Source of the DNA: RGIG5952 sp045627605
GTDB taxonomy: Bacteria > Verrucomicrobiota > Kiritimatiellia > RFP12 > JAAYLN01
Reading direction: 5' to 3'
DNA length: 34,072 nt
NCBI GenBank assembly: GCA_045627605.1
Contig: JAZQOA010000135.1
Span: forward strand, 1 to 34,072
Below, piece by piece: positions 1 through 5,964 of this stretch. Made by a program: the position numbers and the translations under genes. Under the pieces are notes generated by a model. The model did no database searches and had not been told where the DNA came from. It saw nothing but the letters and a program-made list of their open reading frames with translations. Position 1 is the first letter of the stretch; each line of letters begins with the position of its first letter.

Positions 1-220
1 TCTCGAAGTTGTCCTTCTCGTTGAGGTCGTAGTAGCACTTCAGCATGTCCACGAAAAGCGACTTGCCGAACCGCCGCGGACGCACGAAGAAGATGAAACG
101 GCCTGCCGTTTCAAGACGGTCGATGTAGGCCGTCTTGTCGATATAGTAAAGCCCTTCATTTCGAATCGTCTTGAAATCCGAAATGCCGTAGGGAATGCTC
201 TTTGCGCTCAGTTTTTCCAT
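1..220 (-). CDS. AAA-ATPase_like / DUF1703 family protein, N-terminal part (runs off window)
   Basis: The minus-strand frame opens with ATG at 220 and reads 73 codons to the window edge. The product starts MEKLSAKSIPYGISDF, then has a YYIDKTAYI stretch and a P-loop-like RPRRFGKSLF near residues 48-57. This arrangement is typical of the AAA-ATPase_like family (PF09820), whose full members are about 500-570 residues and usually end in a PD-(D/E)XK nuclease-like domain. The C-terminal part is outside the window, so the nuclease half cannot be confirmed. The family is common and often multicopy in gut Bacteroidota and PVC genomes; its cellular role is not settled. There is no Shine-Dalgarno, and a TATAAT box lies 7 bases upstream, suggesting a leaderless message. 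It is transcribed away from the neighbouring retroelement and is probably not part of it. Confidence 0.85.
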   Translation of the reverse strand, partial: MEKLSAKSIPYGISDFKTIRNEGLYYIDKTAYIDRLETAGRFIFFVRPRRFGKSLFVDMLKCYYDLNEKDNFE

Positions 221-227
221 GTCTAAA

Positions 228-257
228 ATTATAGCAAAACCGCGCCTCCGCAACCAA
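228..257 (-). promoter_or_regulatory. Promoter of the AAA-ATPase_like gene
   Basis: On the minus strand TTGGTT (252-257) and TATAAT (228-233) are separated by 18 bases. Only 7 bases separate the -10 box from the ATG at 220, so transcription should begin at or very near the start codon. Confidence 0.55.
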
Positions 258-466
258 CGCAACCCGCAGCCGGAAGGAAACGGAAGACTGCGGAAGACAG
301 CACGACACGGCATCCCCGCGACCACTGAACACACGGGGGAAGACTCCCGTAACCTTCGCGCGCCGCATCCACGGTCGCGCTACCAGCGCCGGGAGTCCGC
401 TGCTTTTCGTCCGCCCTTTCTGGCGAAACCGGAGGAAGCCGTGGACAATCACCCTTTCCAAAACGA
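234..466. other. Non-coding stretch between the AAA gene promoter and the DGR template repeat
   Basis: Frames are open on both strands here, but their translations are low-complexity Arg/Pro/Ser-rich and match no family I know. I see no ribosome-binding site, tRNA or tandem repeat. The part next to 467 is downstream of the template repeat in the direction of transcription, so it may carry the 3' end of the template RNA. Nothing more can be supported. Confidence 0.4.
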
Positions 467-600
467 TTGTGCTGAGACGAGGCGGACGCCCAGGTTGTTG
501 TTGCGGTTGTCCGGCCTGTTCCTGTTGCGGTTAGCCGAACGGCAGTTCCTGGCAGTGTTGTTCCAGCTGCCGCCGCGGAGCACGCGGCCGTCGCCCGAGC
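467..600 (-). repeat. DGR template repeat (TR)
   Basis: This 134-base segment aligns without gaps to 1371-1504, the 3' end of the kinase gene (offset 904). Positions 472-494 are identical over 23 bases, the expected initiation-of-mutagenic-homology (IMH) block. From 481 to 578 there are 14 mismatches, at 495, 499, 502, 508, 510, 519, 526, 532, 546, 547, 556, 559, 561 and 568. Every one is T on the shown strand, so A in the TR sense strand. No mismatch falls on the other 72 bases, while 14 of 26 template adenines differ. Twelve changes are A to G, one A to C and one A to T. Read in the kinase frame the TR gives an Asn-rich version of the FGE C-terminus (SWNNTARN, NRNRNRPDNRNNN), because AAC codons are the usual hypermutable codons. 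It lies 18 bases past the RT stop codon, and no independent start signal fits a protein here. Confidence 0.95.
472..494 (-). repeat. Candidate IMH* block of the template repeat
   Basis: A 23-base block is identical between the TR (472-494) and the VR (1376-1398). One mismatch lies just outside it (471 against 1375), followed by four matching bases. In described DGRs the VR 3' end carries an initiation-of-mutagenic-homology site that differs slightly from the TR copy and fixes the direction of transfer. This placement is inferred from alignment only. Confidence 0.65.
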
Positions 601-618
601 CTTTCGGCCTTCCCCGTT

Positions 619-1224
619 TCATTCCATTATCGCAGAGAAAACCCGACGCCGCAAGTTCTGCGAATCCGCCTCTTCCGCAAAGGCCGCCACGGCCCCTGCG
701 CGAATCTGGTAATCCGCGTCGGACATTTTCCCCTCGGCGAGAAGCCCGGCAAAATACATCTGCTTTCTGCAAAAACGATTTCGGCTCGCCCTGTTAAGCC
801 TGACGCAACGCGGGAAGACGCGCATACCGAGGAAATCCATGCCGTGTCGCGTCCTGTTGATTTGCGGATTCGGCTTCAGTTCCAGCGAGAGAACCGACGA
901 GGAAAACGCAGTTATCTCATCCCGTGCGAACCTGAGCCGAGACACATCGTCCGCCCAGAGGACAAAGTCATCCATGTAGCGGGCAAAAGCCTCCGGTGGC
1001 AGCACCTTCATGTAATCGACTTTCCGGCTTCGACGCCACTCGGTCGAGTTCCGGCCAGACGCCCCCTCTTCGCCCTCCAGCCACTCCACGCAAAATGTCC
1101 ACCCCTCAGGGAAGGCTACGCGCTCCACCTTCAAAACCCGATGGGATCGCAAAAAAGCATTTAATTCCGCGGCAGCGGCTTCGCCGCCGCCAAGTCCCAC
1201 CTGAAACGTTGCAAACTGCGCCAT
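619..1224 (-). pseudogene. Chimeric remnant: HRDC-type DGR accessory N-terminus joined to the C-terminal part of a DGR reverse transcriptase
   Basis: The 201-codon frame starts at ATG 1224 behind a purine-rich GGAGG-containing leader. Residues 83-86 are YMDD within RYMDDFVLWADD, the palm catalytic box of reverse transcriptases (nucleotides 967-978). After it come a conserved MDFLGMRVFP-like segment (residues 129-138) and a basic RLNRASRNRFCRK stretch, which fit the C-terminal RT region of DGR and group II-like enzymes. Residues 1-81 do not look like RT: FLRSHRVLKVER, then GWTFCVEWLEG, then KVDYMKVLPPEAFA resemble my recollection of DGR accessory proteins with an HRDC domain (established as one DGR accessory class). 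DGR RTs are usually 300-400 residues, so the fingers and the first catalytic-Asp motif are absent. I infer an in-frame deletion of the accessory C-terminus plus the RT N-terminus, with the join near base 982. Alternatives are assembly collapse or a truncated gene complemented in trans. As written it should not be a working polymerase. Confidence 0.8.
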
Positions 1225-1301
1225 TCTCGTTCTTCCCTCCCTCCCTTCCTCCTGCGCGGCTCGCGCATGCTCTCCACGGCCCGGCCTCGCGCTCCCGCGC
1301 G

Positions 1302-1314
1302 CCCGCTCCGCGGG
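1302..1314 (-). other. Small GC hairpin downstream of the VR
   Basis: CCCGC and GCGGG arms flank a 3-base loop about 57 bases past the VR end in the coding direction. Some DGRs need a GC-rich hairpin just downstream of the VR for retrohoming. This one is short and sits in very GC-rich sequence, so it may be chance. Confidence 0.2.
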
Positions 1315-1367
1315 ACGGCTTCGGGCCGTGTCGCAGGCGCTCGCATTTCCTGCCCGGGAAAGGGTGA

Positions 1368-3650
1368 TTATTGTCCTGAGACGAGGCGGACGCCCAGGCT
1401 GTCGTGGCGGTCGCCCGGCCTGCTCCTGTAGCGGTCAGCCGAACGGCAGCCCCTGGCAGCGTCGCTCCAGCCGCCGCCGCGGCCCACGCGGATGCCGCCC
1501 GAGCCCGGACCGACTGGATCGGTGACGGCCCCGGACGGGTAGGCCCCGTACCAGTCCTGGCACCATTCCCACACGTTCCCGCTCATGTCATGAATCCCGA
1601 GCTCGTTCGCCTTCTTCGTCCCCACATCGTGCGTCGAACCCTTATTCCAATCCCCCCCGTACCACGCCACCTCGCCGGGGTTGTCGCTTCCGCTGTACTT
1701 GCAGCCCATGCTCTTCGTCCCGCCGCGCGCCGCGAACTCCCACTCCGCCTCCGTCGGCAGACGGACGCGCAAGGCCTCGCCCTGCTGCGCAAGTCGCGCA
1801 TTCACCTTCTTCACGAACGCCTGGCAGTCGTACCACGAAACACTCTCCACGGGACGCCGGTCGCCCTTGAAACGCGACGGATTGCCCCCCATCACGGCCT
1901 GCCACTCCCTCTGCGTCACCTCGTACTTCCCAAGCCAGTATCCCTTCGTCAACGTCACCTCATGAACGGGGCGCTCATCGTCGGCTGCATCTTCGTCATC
2001 ACTCCCCATCCTGAAACGCCCCGGCGCCACCCACACAAACGCCATCTTAACCCCCGGCGCAATCTCGATCTCGCGTGTGTCGCCGGCAACAGGCGTCACC
2101 GACTGCCGAGCCGTCGGGACGGCTGACTGCACAGGGGCAGGCCGTTGCACAGGGGCGGGCTTTGGAGACGTTTCCGGCAAGTTATTGCGCACAACAAGAA
2201 TAGAGACAAGGACGACGGCAACCACTACGAGCCACTTCAGCGGGCCGCTTTTCGGCTTCTGGTTCGGAGCGCCCTCAAGCGCGGTGCGAATGGCCTTGTC
2301 GCTTTTCTCGCGTATCTCCTCCGCGCGGACCTGACGCCTTCTCTCCTCACTTGCCCGGCGCTGTTCTCCGCGCCGGGCAAGTTCGGCCTCAACGCCGTTA
2401 ACTCTGTCCGCAACTTCGCCGAGAAAGGATGCCGCGTCCGCGAACATCCTGTAGCTTAATGCCTCTTCCGCCTGTCGGAGGGAACGGTTCGCCTCATTGA
2501 GTTTGCCGTTGAGGTCAAGATCAGCGATTCCGCAGGAAAGCAGATATTCCAGCCGCTGCCCGAGCGCGACTTTCCGGCGGATGATTTCCGCGCTGTCGAT
2601 GGTCTCGCTTTTTTCCCCGGCGGACGGCGCCTCCGGCTCCGGGGCGCACTCCAGCGCCGCAATGAACTCGCCGCATGTCGAAAAGCGTTCCTCGCGGGTC
2701 TTCGACAGCGCCTTCAGCAAGGCCGCGTTCACCGACGCGGAAAGTCCGTCGATTTCATCGGGCGCCTCACCCTTGACCGCGGACATCATGATAACGGCGT
2801 CACCCGTCTCGAAGACACCCGCGAAGGGCGGGCGGCCGTCGAGCATCTCGTAAATCATACAGGCAAGGGCGTACTGGTCCGTCCGCCCGTCCTGGCGTTT
2901 GCCCGTCCACTGCTCCGGCGCCATGTACGGGCGCGTCCCGGAGGTATCTCCCCCATCCTGCGACACGCGGCTCATCGACGAGCGGATCTCCGCCGCGAGG
3001 CCGAAGTCCAGGACACGCGCCCGGAGACGTCCCGTTTCGGCGTCCGTCTCGACCATCACGTTCGCGGGCTTGATGTCGCGGTGGACGATGCGCTCCCCGT
3101 GCGCGTAGTCGAGTGCGGAAGCGACCTGGCGGCCGATTTCAAGCGCCTTGTCGAGCGGGACGATACCGCCGGGGAACTGCTTCCGCCACTTCGAAAGCGT
3201 CACGCCGGGCGCGTAGGACATCAGCATCACGGGATCGCCGGGCATCACGCGCAGTTCCCGGCGCGTCTCCTCGCTGGCGTACGCCACATCGGAGGCGCGA
3301 TGGAGGACATGCGCCGCGGCGATGTTCGGATGAAGCAGCTTCGCCACAAGCGCGAAGTTGTCGCGGACGCGCTCCAGCTCCTCCTCGTTCGTCTTGAGGA
3401 GCGGATGAAGCGTCTTGAGGGCGTACTCGACGCCCGAAACGGTGTCGCGGACAAGCCACACCACGCCGAAGCCCCCGCCCCCGAGCTTCCGCACGAGTTC
3501 GTACTGGTCGATGTGGCCGGCCGAACCCTGCGGCACTCCGCCCGCCTTCATCGTCGGCGCCGAGCCGACGCTGGCCTCGTCGTCAAGCACAGGGCCAGGC
3601 GCGGCGCCCCGCCCCATCGTCTCCATCGATCCAAAGCTGTCTTCATTCAT
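1368..3650 (-). CDS. DGR target: transmembrane Ser/Thr kinase with FGE-sulfatase / C-type-lectin-fold ectodomain
   Basis: The protein has 760 residues from ATG 3650; the frame stays open upstream to 3800, but those codons run through short repeats and past the TATAAT box. A Hanks-type kinase covers about residues 50-330: glycine loop GGGGFG 57-62, catalytic Lys79, HRD with Asp192, DFG with Asp215, then a GTRPYMAPEQW activation segment. A charged, probably coiled region follows (about 350-455). One membrane helix lies near 471-487, then a Pro/Val/Ala-rich linker, then an FGE-sulfatase (SUMF1-like) domain about 530-758 with MGS, WLGKYEVTQREW, RLPTEAEWEFAARGG and MSGNVWEWCQDW signatures. The last 45 residues are the VR. 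Expected topology is kinase in the cytoplasm and FGE fold in the periplasm. The first Cys of the FGE catalytic pair is replaced by a variable position, so I read the domain as a binding module. Phosphorylation targets are unknown. Confidence 0.93.
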   Translation of the reverse strand: MNEDSFGSMETMGRGAAPGPVLDDEASVGSAPTMKAGGVPQGSAGHIDQYELVRKLGGGGFGVVWLVRDTVSGVEYALKTLHPLLKTNEEELERVRDNFALVAKLLHPNIAAAHVLHRASDVAYASEETRRELRVMPGDPVMLMSYAPGVTLSKWRKQFPGGIVPLDKALEIGRQVASALDYAHGERIVHRDIKPANVMVETDAETGRLRARVLDFGLAAEIRSSMSRVSQDGGDTSGTRPYMAPEQWTGKRQDGRTDQYALACMIYEMLDGRPPFAGVFETGDAVIMMSAVKGEAPDEIDGLSASVNAALLKALSKTREERFSTCGEFIAALECAPEPEAPSAGEKSETIDSAEIIRRKVALGQRLEYLLSCGIADLDLNGKLNEANRSLRQAEEALSYRMFADAASFLGEVADRVNGVEAELARRGEQRRASEERRRQVRAEEIREKSDKAIRTALEGAPNQKPKSGPLKWLVVVAVVLVSILVVRNNLPETSPKPAPVQRPAPVQSAVPTARQSVTPVAGDTREIEIAPGVKMAFVWVAPGRFRMGSDDEDAADDERPVHEVTLTKGYWLGKYEVTQREWQAVMGGNPSRFKGDRRPVESVSWYDCQAFVKKVNARLAQQGEALRVRLPTEAEWEFAARGGTKSMGCKYSGSDNPGEVAWYGGDWNKGSTHDVGTKKANELGIHDMSGNVWEWCQDWYGAYPSGAVTDPVGPGSGGIRVGRGGGWSDAARGCRSADRYRSRPGDRHDSLGVRLVSGQ
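1371..1504 (-). repeat. DGR variable repeat (VR), 3' end of the receptor-kinase gene
   Basis: Gapless partner of the TR at 467-600. It encodes residues 716-760 of the kinase/FGE protein and ends one codon before the stop (1368-1370), the usual VR position in C-type-lectin-fold DGR targets. Thirteen codons differ from the TR by adenine changes: residues 727, 729, 730, 731, 734, 739, 741, 743, 746, 747, 749, 750 and 751, with Asn becoming Ser, Asp, Gly, Tyr or His, Ser becoming Gly, Thr becoming Ala and Asp becoming Gly. The framework residues (RGG, W, CRSA, LGVRLVS) are unchanged. Five differences at 1483, 1484, 1492, 1493 and 1495, outside the core, are not adenine-restricted as a group and mark the 5' boundary of transfer. 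Confidence 0.95.
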
Positions 3651-3660
3651 GGCAAATTCA

Positions 3661-3699
3661 ATTATACACGAAAACAATGAAGTGTGGGAAATTTCCCAC
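3661..3699 (-). promoter_or_regulatory. Kinase-gene promoter (-10 box) with 16-bp perfect palindrome
   Basis: TATAAT on the minus strand (3661-3666) ends 10 bases before the ATG at 3650, and there is no Shine-Dalgarno. A perfect 16-bp palindrome GTGGGAAATTTCCCAC (3684-3699) sits where a -35 box would be expected, and no good TTGACA-like hexamer is present. This arrangement suits an operator or activator site, or a dispersed intergenic repeat. It is not proven to be either. Confidence 0.5.
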
Positions 3700-3705
3700 T
3701 CGCAA

Positions 3706-3722
3706 CCGCGCCTCTGGCGCGG
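3706..3722. repeat. Inverted repeat upstream of the kinase promoter
   Basis: Seven-base arms CCGCGCC (3706-3712) and GGCGCGG (3716-3722) flank a 3-base loop. No T-tract follows on either strand, so it is not an obvious terminator. It belongs to a cluster of repeats filling the gap between the pseudouridine synthase and the kinase gene. Confidence 0.6.
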
Positions 3723-3733
3723 CAAGAGGCGGC

Positions 3734-3767
3734 GATAAGTGCGATAAGTGCGATAAGCGTCGATAAG
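3734..3767. repeat. Short tandem array with GATAAG core
   Basis: GATAAG recurs at 3734, 3743, 3752 and 3762. The first units are exact 9-mers (GATAAGTGC) and later ones diverge. The array is non-coding and intergenic. Confidence 0.8.
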
Positions 3768-3784
3768 CGGGACGAGGCGGCGCA

Positions 3785-3818
3785 ACTCACCACTCACCAC
3801 TTACCACTCACCACTCAC
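3785..3818. repeat. Heptamer tandem array (CACTCAC / CACTTAC)
   Basis: About five 7-base units with the pattern CACTCAC, one of them CACTTAC, lie just downstream of the pseudouridine synthase stop codon. They are simple slippage-type repeats. Unit and spacing are far too short for a CRISPR array. Confidence 0.8.
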
Positions 3819-3823
3819 AACTC

Positions 3824-4555
3824 TCAACGGTGTCCACCGGCAAGCCGGGCGATTTCAGCGGGGGTGAGTTCGCGGAATTCGCCAGGCCGAAGGGTGCCGA
3901 GCTCAAGGTCGTCGAGCGCGACGCGGGTCAGCGAAACGACATTGAGGCCGACCGCCGCGCACATCTTGCGGATCTGGCGGTTGCGACCTTCGTGAAGTTC
4001 GAAGCGGAGGCGCGTGTGGAGCCCGGCGCGGCGCAGGAGCGCGACGCCAACGGGACGGATCAGGTAGCCGTCGATTTCCATCGGCTCGCGGAGTTTCGCC
4101 ACGACATCGTCGCCGCATCGACCGGAGACCTCGACGACATAGACCTTGCGGTGCCCGTAGCGCGGATGCGTGAGACGCGCGATAAGGTCGCCGTCGTCCG
4201 AGAGCAAAAGCAAGCCGCGGCTCTCCTTGTCAAGGCGGCCGACGGGCACGAGACGCCCGGGAACGGCGGCGACGAGTTCCGTCACGAGCCTTCCGCCATG
4301 GCCGTCGCTGGCGGCGCAGATAAAACCGGCGGGCTTGTTAAGCATGACCGTGTGATGCGCGGCGGCTGCGGGAAGCGCCTTGCCATCGACGGTTACGGCA
4401 TCAACAGAGGGATCGACGCGGCACCCCATTTCCGTCACGGCCGCGCCGTTGACGCACACGCGGCCCGCCGCGATCATCTCCTCGGCATGGCGCCGCGAGG
4501 CCAATCCTGCGCGCGCGATGGCGAGCTGCAGCCGGATTTTCCCGTCGCCTTCCAT
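3824..4555 (-). CDS. rRNA pseudouridine synthase, RsuA/RluB/RluE/RluF family
   Basis: This 243-residue enzyme should isomerise a specific uridine in rRNA to pseudouridine. Residues about 6-60 form an S4 RNA-binding domain (LQLAIARAGLASRRHAEEMI). The catalytic domain follows, with the family signature PVGRLDKESRGLLLLSDDG; Asp109 is the expected nucleophile. A second conserved stretch, LHEGRNRQIRKMCAAVGL, lies near residues 187-204. Length and layout match RluB/RsuA proteins. The sequence alone does not tell me whether the target is 16S or 23S rRNA, so no symbol is given. It starts 26 bases after the tyrosyl-tRNA synthetase stop on the same strand, has no strong ribosome-binding site of its own, and is probably co-transcribed with that gene. 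Confidence 0.93.
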   Translation of the reverse strand: MEGDGKIRLQLAIARAGLASRRHAEEMIAAGRVCVNGAAVTEMGCRVDPSVDAVTVDGKALPAAAAHHTVMLNKPAGFICAASDGHGGRLVTELVAAVPGRLVPVGRLDKESRGLLLLSDDGDLIARLTHPRYGHRKVYVVEVSGRCGDDVVAKLREPMEIDGYLIRPVGVALLRRAGLHTRLRFELHEGRNRQIRKMCAAVGLNVVSLTRVALDDLELGTLRPGEFRELTPAEIARLAGGHR

Positions 4556-4581
4556 AATTGGCCGGGGACCGCGGGACGGCG

Positions 4582-5847
4582 CTACTTGACGCGAAGGACG
4601 AAGTAGTTCTTCTTGCCGGAGCGGAGAATGGCAAGACGGCCTTCGACAAGGTCGGATTCCGCGAAGACGCGGTCCAGCGGCGCCTTTTCGCTGTTGAGGA
4701 CAAGGCCGCCCTGCTGCGCCAGGCGGCGCGCATCGCCCTTCGACGCGGTCATGCCCGAGGCTGCGGCAACTTCAAAGACCGGCTTGCCAACGACATCGGC
4801 TTTGGCAAGTTCGCCGGATTTGACGTTCTTGAAGATGTTTTCGAGTTCGCTGGCGGAAAGCCCCTCGATTGAACCGCCGAAAAGCACGTTTGTCGCCTTG
4901 AGCGCCTGCTGGAGGCCGGCTTCGCCGTGGACGGCGCGCGTGACCTCCTCGGCGAGCACCTTCTGGGCCTCGTGTTTCTCGGGGCACTCCTTGAGCGACT
5001 TTTCAAGCTCCTGGATGCGCTCCTCGGGGAGGAAGGTGAAAATGCGGAGGTAGCGGATGACATCGGCGTCGAGGGCGCGGAAGAAGAACTGGTAGAAGTC
5101 GTAGTAGCTCGTCTTGCGGGCGTCGAGGAAAATGGCGTTGCCCTCGCTCTTGCCGAACTTGACGCCGTTGGCGTCGCAGACAAGCGGAATCGTGAGGCCA
5201 AAGGCCTCCTTGCCGCGCATGCGGTGGATGAGGTCCGTGCCGGCGGTGATGTTGCCCCACTGGTCGCTGCCGCCAACCTCCATCTGGCAGCCGTAGGTGT
5301 CGAAAAGGTGGAGGAAGTCGTTGCCCTGGAGAATCTGGTAGCTGAACTCCGTGAACGTCATGCCGCCGTCCGTCGCCTCAAGGCGCTTCTTGACGCTCTC
5401 CTTGGCGAGCATCTGGGGGACGCGGAAGTTGACGCAAATGTCGCGGAGGAAGTCGATGGAGTTGACGTTCCTGTACCAGTCGTAGTTGTTGACCATGATC
5501 GCCGGGTTGACGGGATCGTCGAACTTGAGGAAGCGGGAGAGGTTTTCCTTGATGCCTTCGAGGTTGTGCTGGACCTGCGCCACGGTCAGCATCTTGCGCT
5601 CGACCGACTTGCCCGACGGATCGCCGATCAGGCCCGTGGCGCCGCCAACGAGGGCGATCACCTTGTGGCCGGCGCGCTGGAAGTTCGCAAGCAACATGAT
5701 GGTGGCGTAATTGCCCGCCTGGAGACTGTCGGCCGAAGGATCGAAGCCGGCGTAGACGGTCATCGGCTTTTCAAGCGCCTTTTCGACCTCGGGGCTGGTC
5801 ACCGCTTCGACAAGGTGGCGGGAACGGAGATAATCGAGAAAACCCAT
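4582..5847 (-). CDS. tyrS: Tyrosyl-tRNA synthetase
   Basis: The 421-residue protein charges tRNA-Tyr with tyrosine. It shows the class I layout: VYAGFDPSADSL (residues 31-42), then ALVGGATGLIGDPSGKS (65-81), the tyrosine-site segment VGGSDQWGNI (191-200), the KMSKS-equivalent KFGKS (230-234), and a C-terminal S4-like RNA-binding domain (about 355-421). The HIGH-equivalent reads SLQAGNY (41-47) instead of the usual SLHxGH, so the first His is Gln and the second Asn. The start at 5847 has a good AAGGAAG ribosome-binding site 6 bases upstream. It is followed closely by the pseudouridine synthase on the same strand and preceded by a hairpin that probably ends the S1 message. Confidence 0.97.
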   Translation of the reverse strand: MGFLDYLRSRHLVEAVTSPEVEKALEKPMTVYAGFDPSADSLQAGNYATIMLLANFQRAGHKVIALVGGATGLIGDPSGKSVERKMLTVAQVQHNLEGIKENLSRFLKFDDPVNPAIMVNNYDWYRNVNSIDFLRDICVNFRVPQMLAKESVKKRLEATDGGMTFTEFSYQILQGNDFLHLFDTYGCQMEVGGSDQWGNITAGTDLIHRMRGKEAFGLTIPLVCDANGVKFGKSEGNAIFLDARKTSYYDFYQFFFRALDADVIRYLRIFTFLPEERIQELEKSLKECPEKHEAQKVLAEEVTRAVHGEAGLQQALKATNVLFGGSIEGLSASELENIFKNVKSGELAKADVVGKPVFEVAAASGMTASKGDARRLAQQGGLVLNSEKAPLDRVFAESDLVEGRLAILRSGKKNYFVLRVK

Positions 5848-5885
5848 CGTGAACTTCCTTTGCGTGATAACTTGTCCAAATGATT

Positions 5886-5941
5886 GAAAAAAGAAAGGGC
5901 CGTTCGCTGAAACGGCGCCGGCAGGTGCTGCCGGCGCCGTT
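5886..5941 (-). terminator. Probable intrinsic terminator of the S1 gene
   Basis: Perfect 13-base arms (5911-5923 and 5929-5941) with a 5-base loop lie 23 bases past the S1 stop codon. On the minus strand a T-rich run follows at about 5886-5898, some 12 bases beyond the stem. The stem is strong, but the gap before the T-run is longer than ideal. Confidence 0.6.
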
Positions 5942-5964
5942 CCGTGCGAACAAGCCGCGTGGAT

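Noticed and set aside
449..772. Minus-strand frame of 107 codons covering the template repeat, reading like the end of an FGE protein
   Set aside because: The FGE-like tail is simply the TR read in the kinase frame. The part upstream of it overlaps the RT end in another frame and is not FGE-like, and no ribosome-binding site is present. It is a template, not a gene.
195..797. Plus-strand 200-codon frame over the TR and RT end
   Set aside because: Antisense to the template repeat and RT; Arg/Pro-rich translation typical of the reverse frame of GC-rich coding DNA, with no start signal.
1..1504. AAA-ATPase_like gene as part of the DGR
   Set aside because: It has its own promoter and is transcribed away from the cassette, and this family is common and multicopy in such genomes without DGR linkage.
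1368..2070. Active formylglycine-generating enzyme
   Set aside because: The first Cys of the usual catalytic pair is replaced by a variable position in both TR and VR, and the domain is a DGR target; a binding fold is more likely.
3651..3800. Extended N-terminus of the kinase starting at 3800
   Set aside because: The extra 50 codons run through the palindrome, hairpin and short repeats and past the TATAAT box, and do not resemble a protein domain.
3734..3818. Possible CRISPR array in the tandem repeats
   Set aside because: Units of 7-9 bases are contiguous with no spacers and no cas genes nearby.
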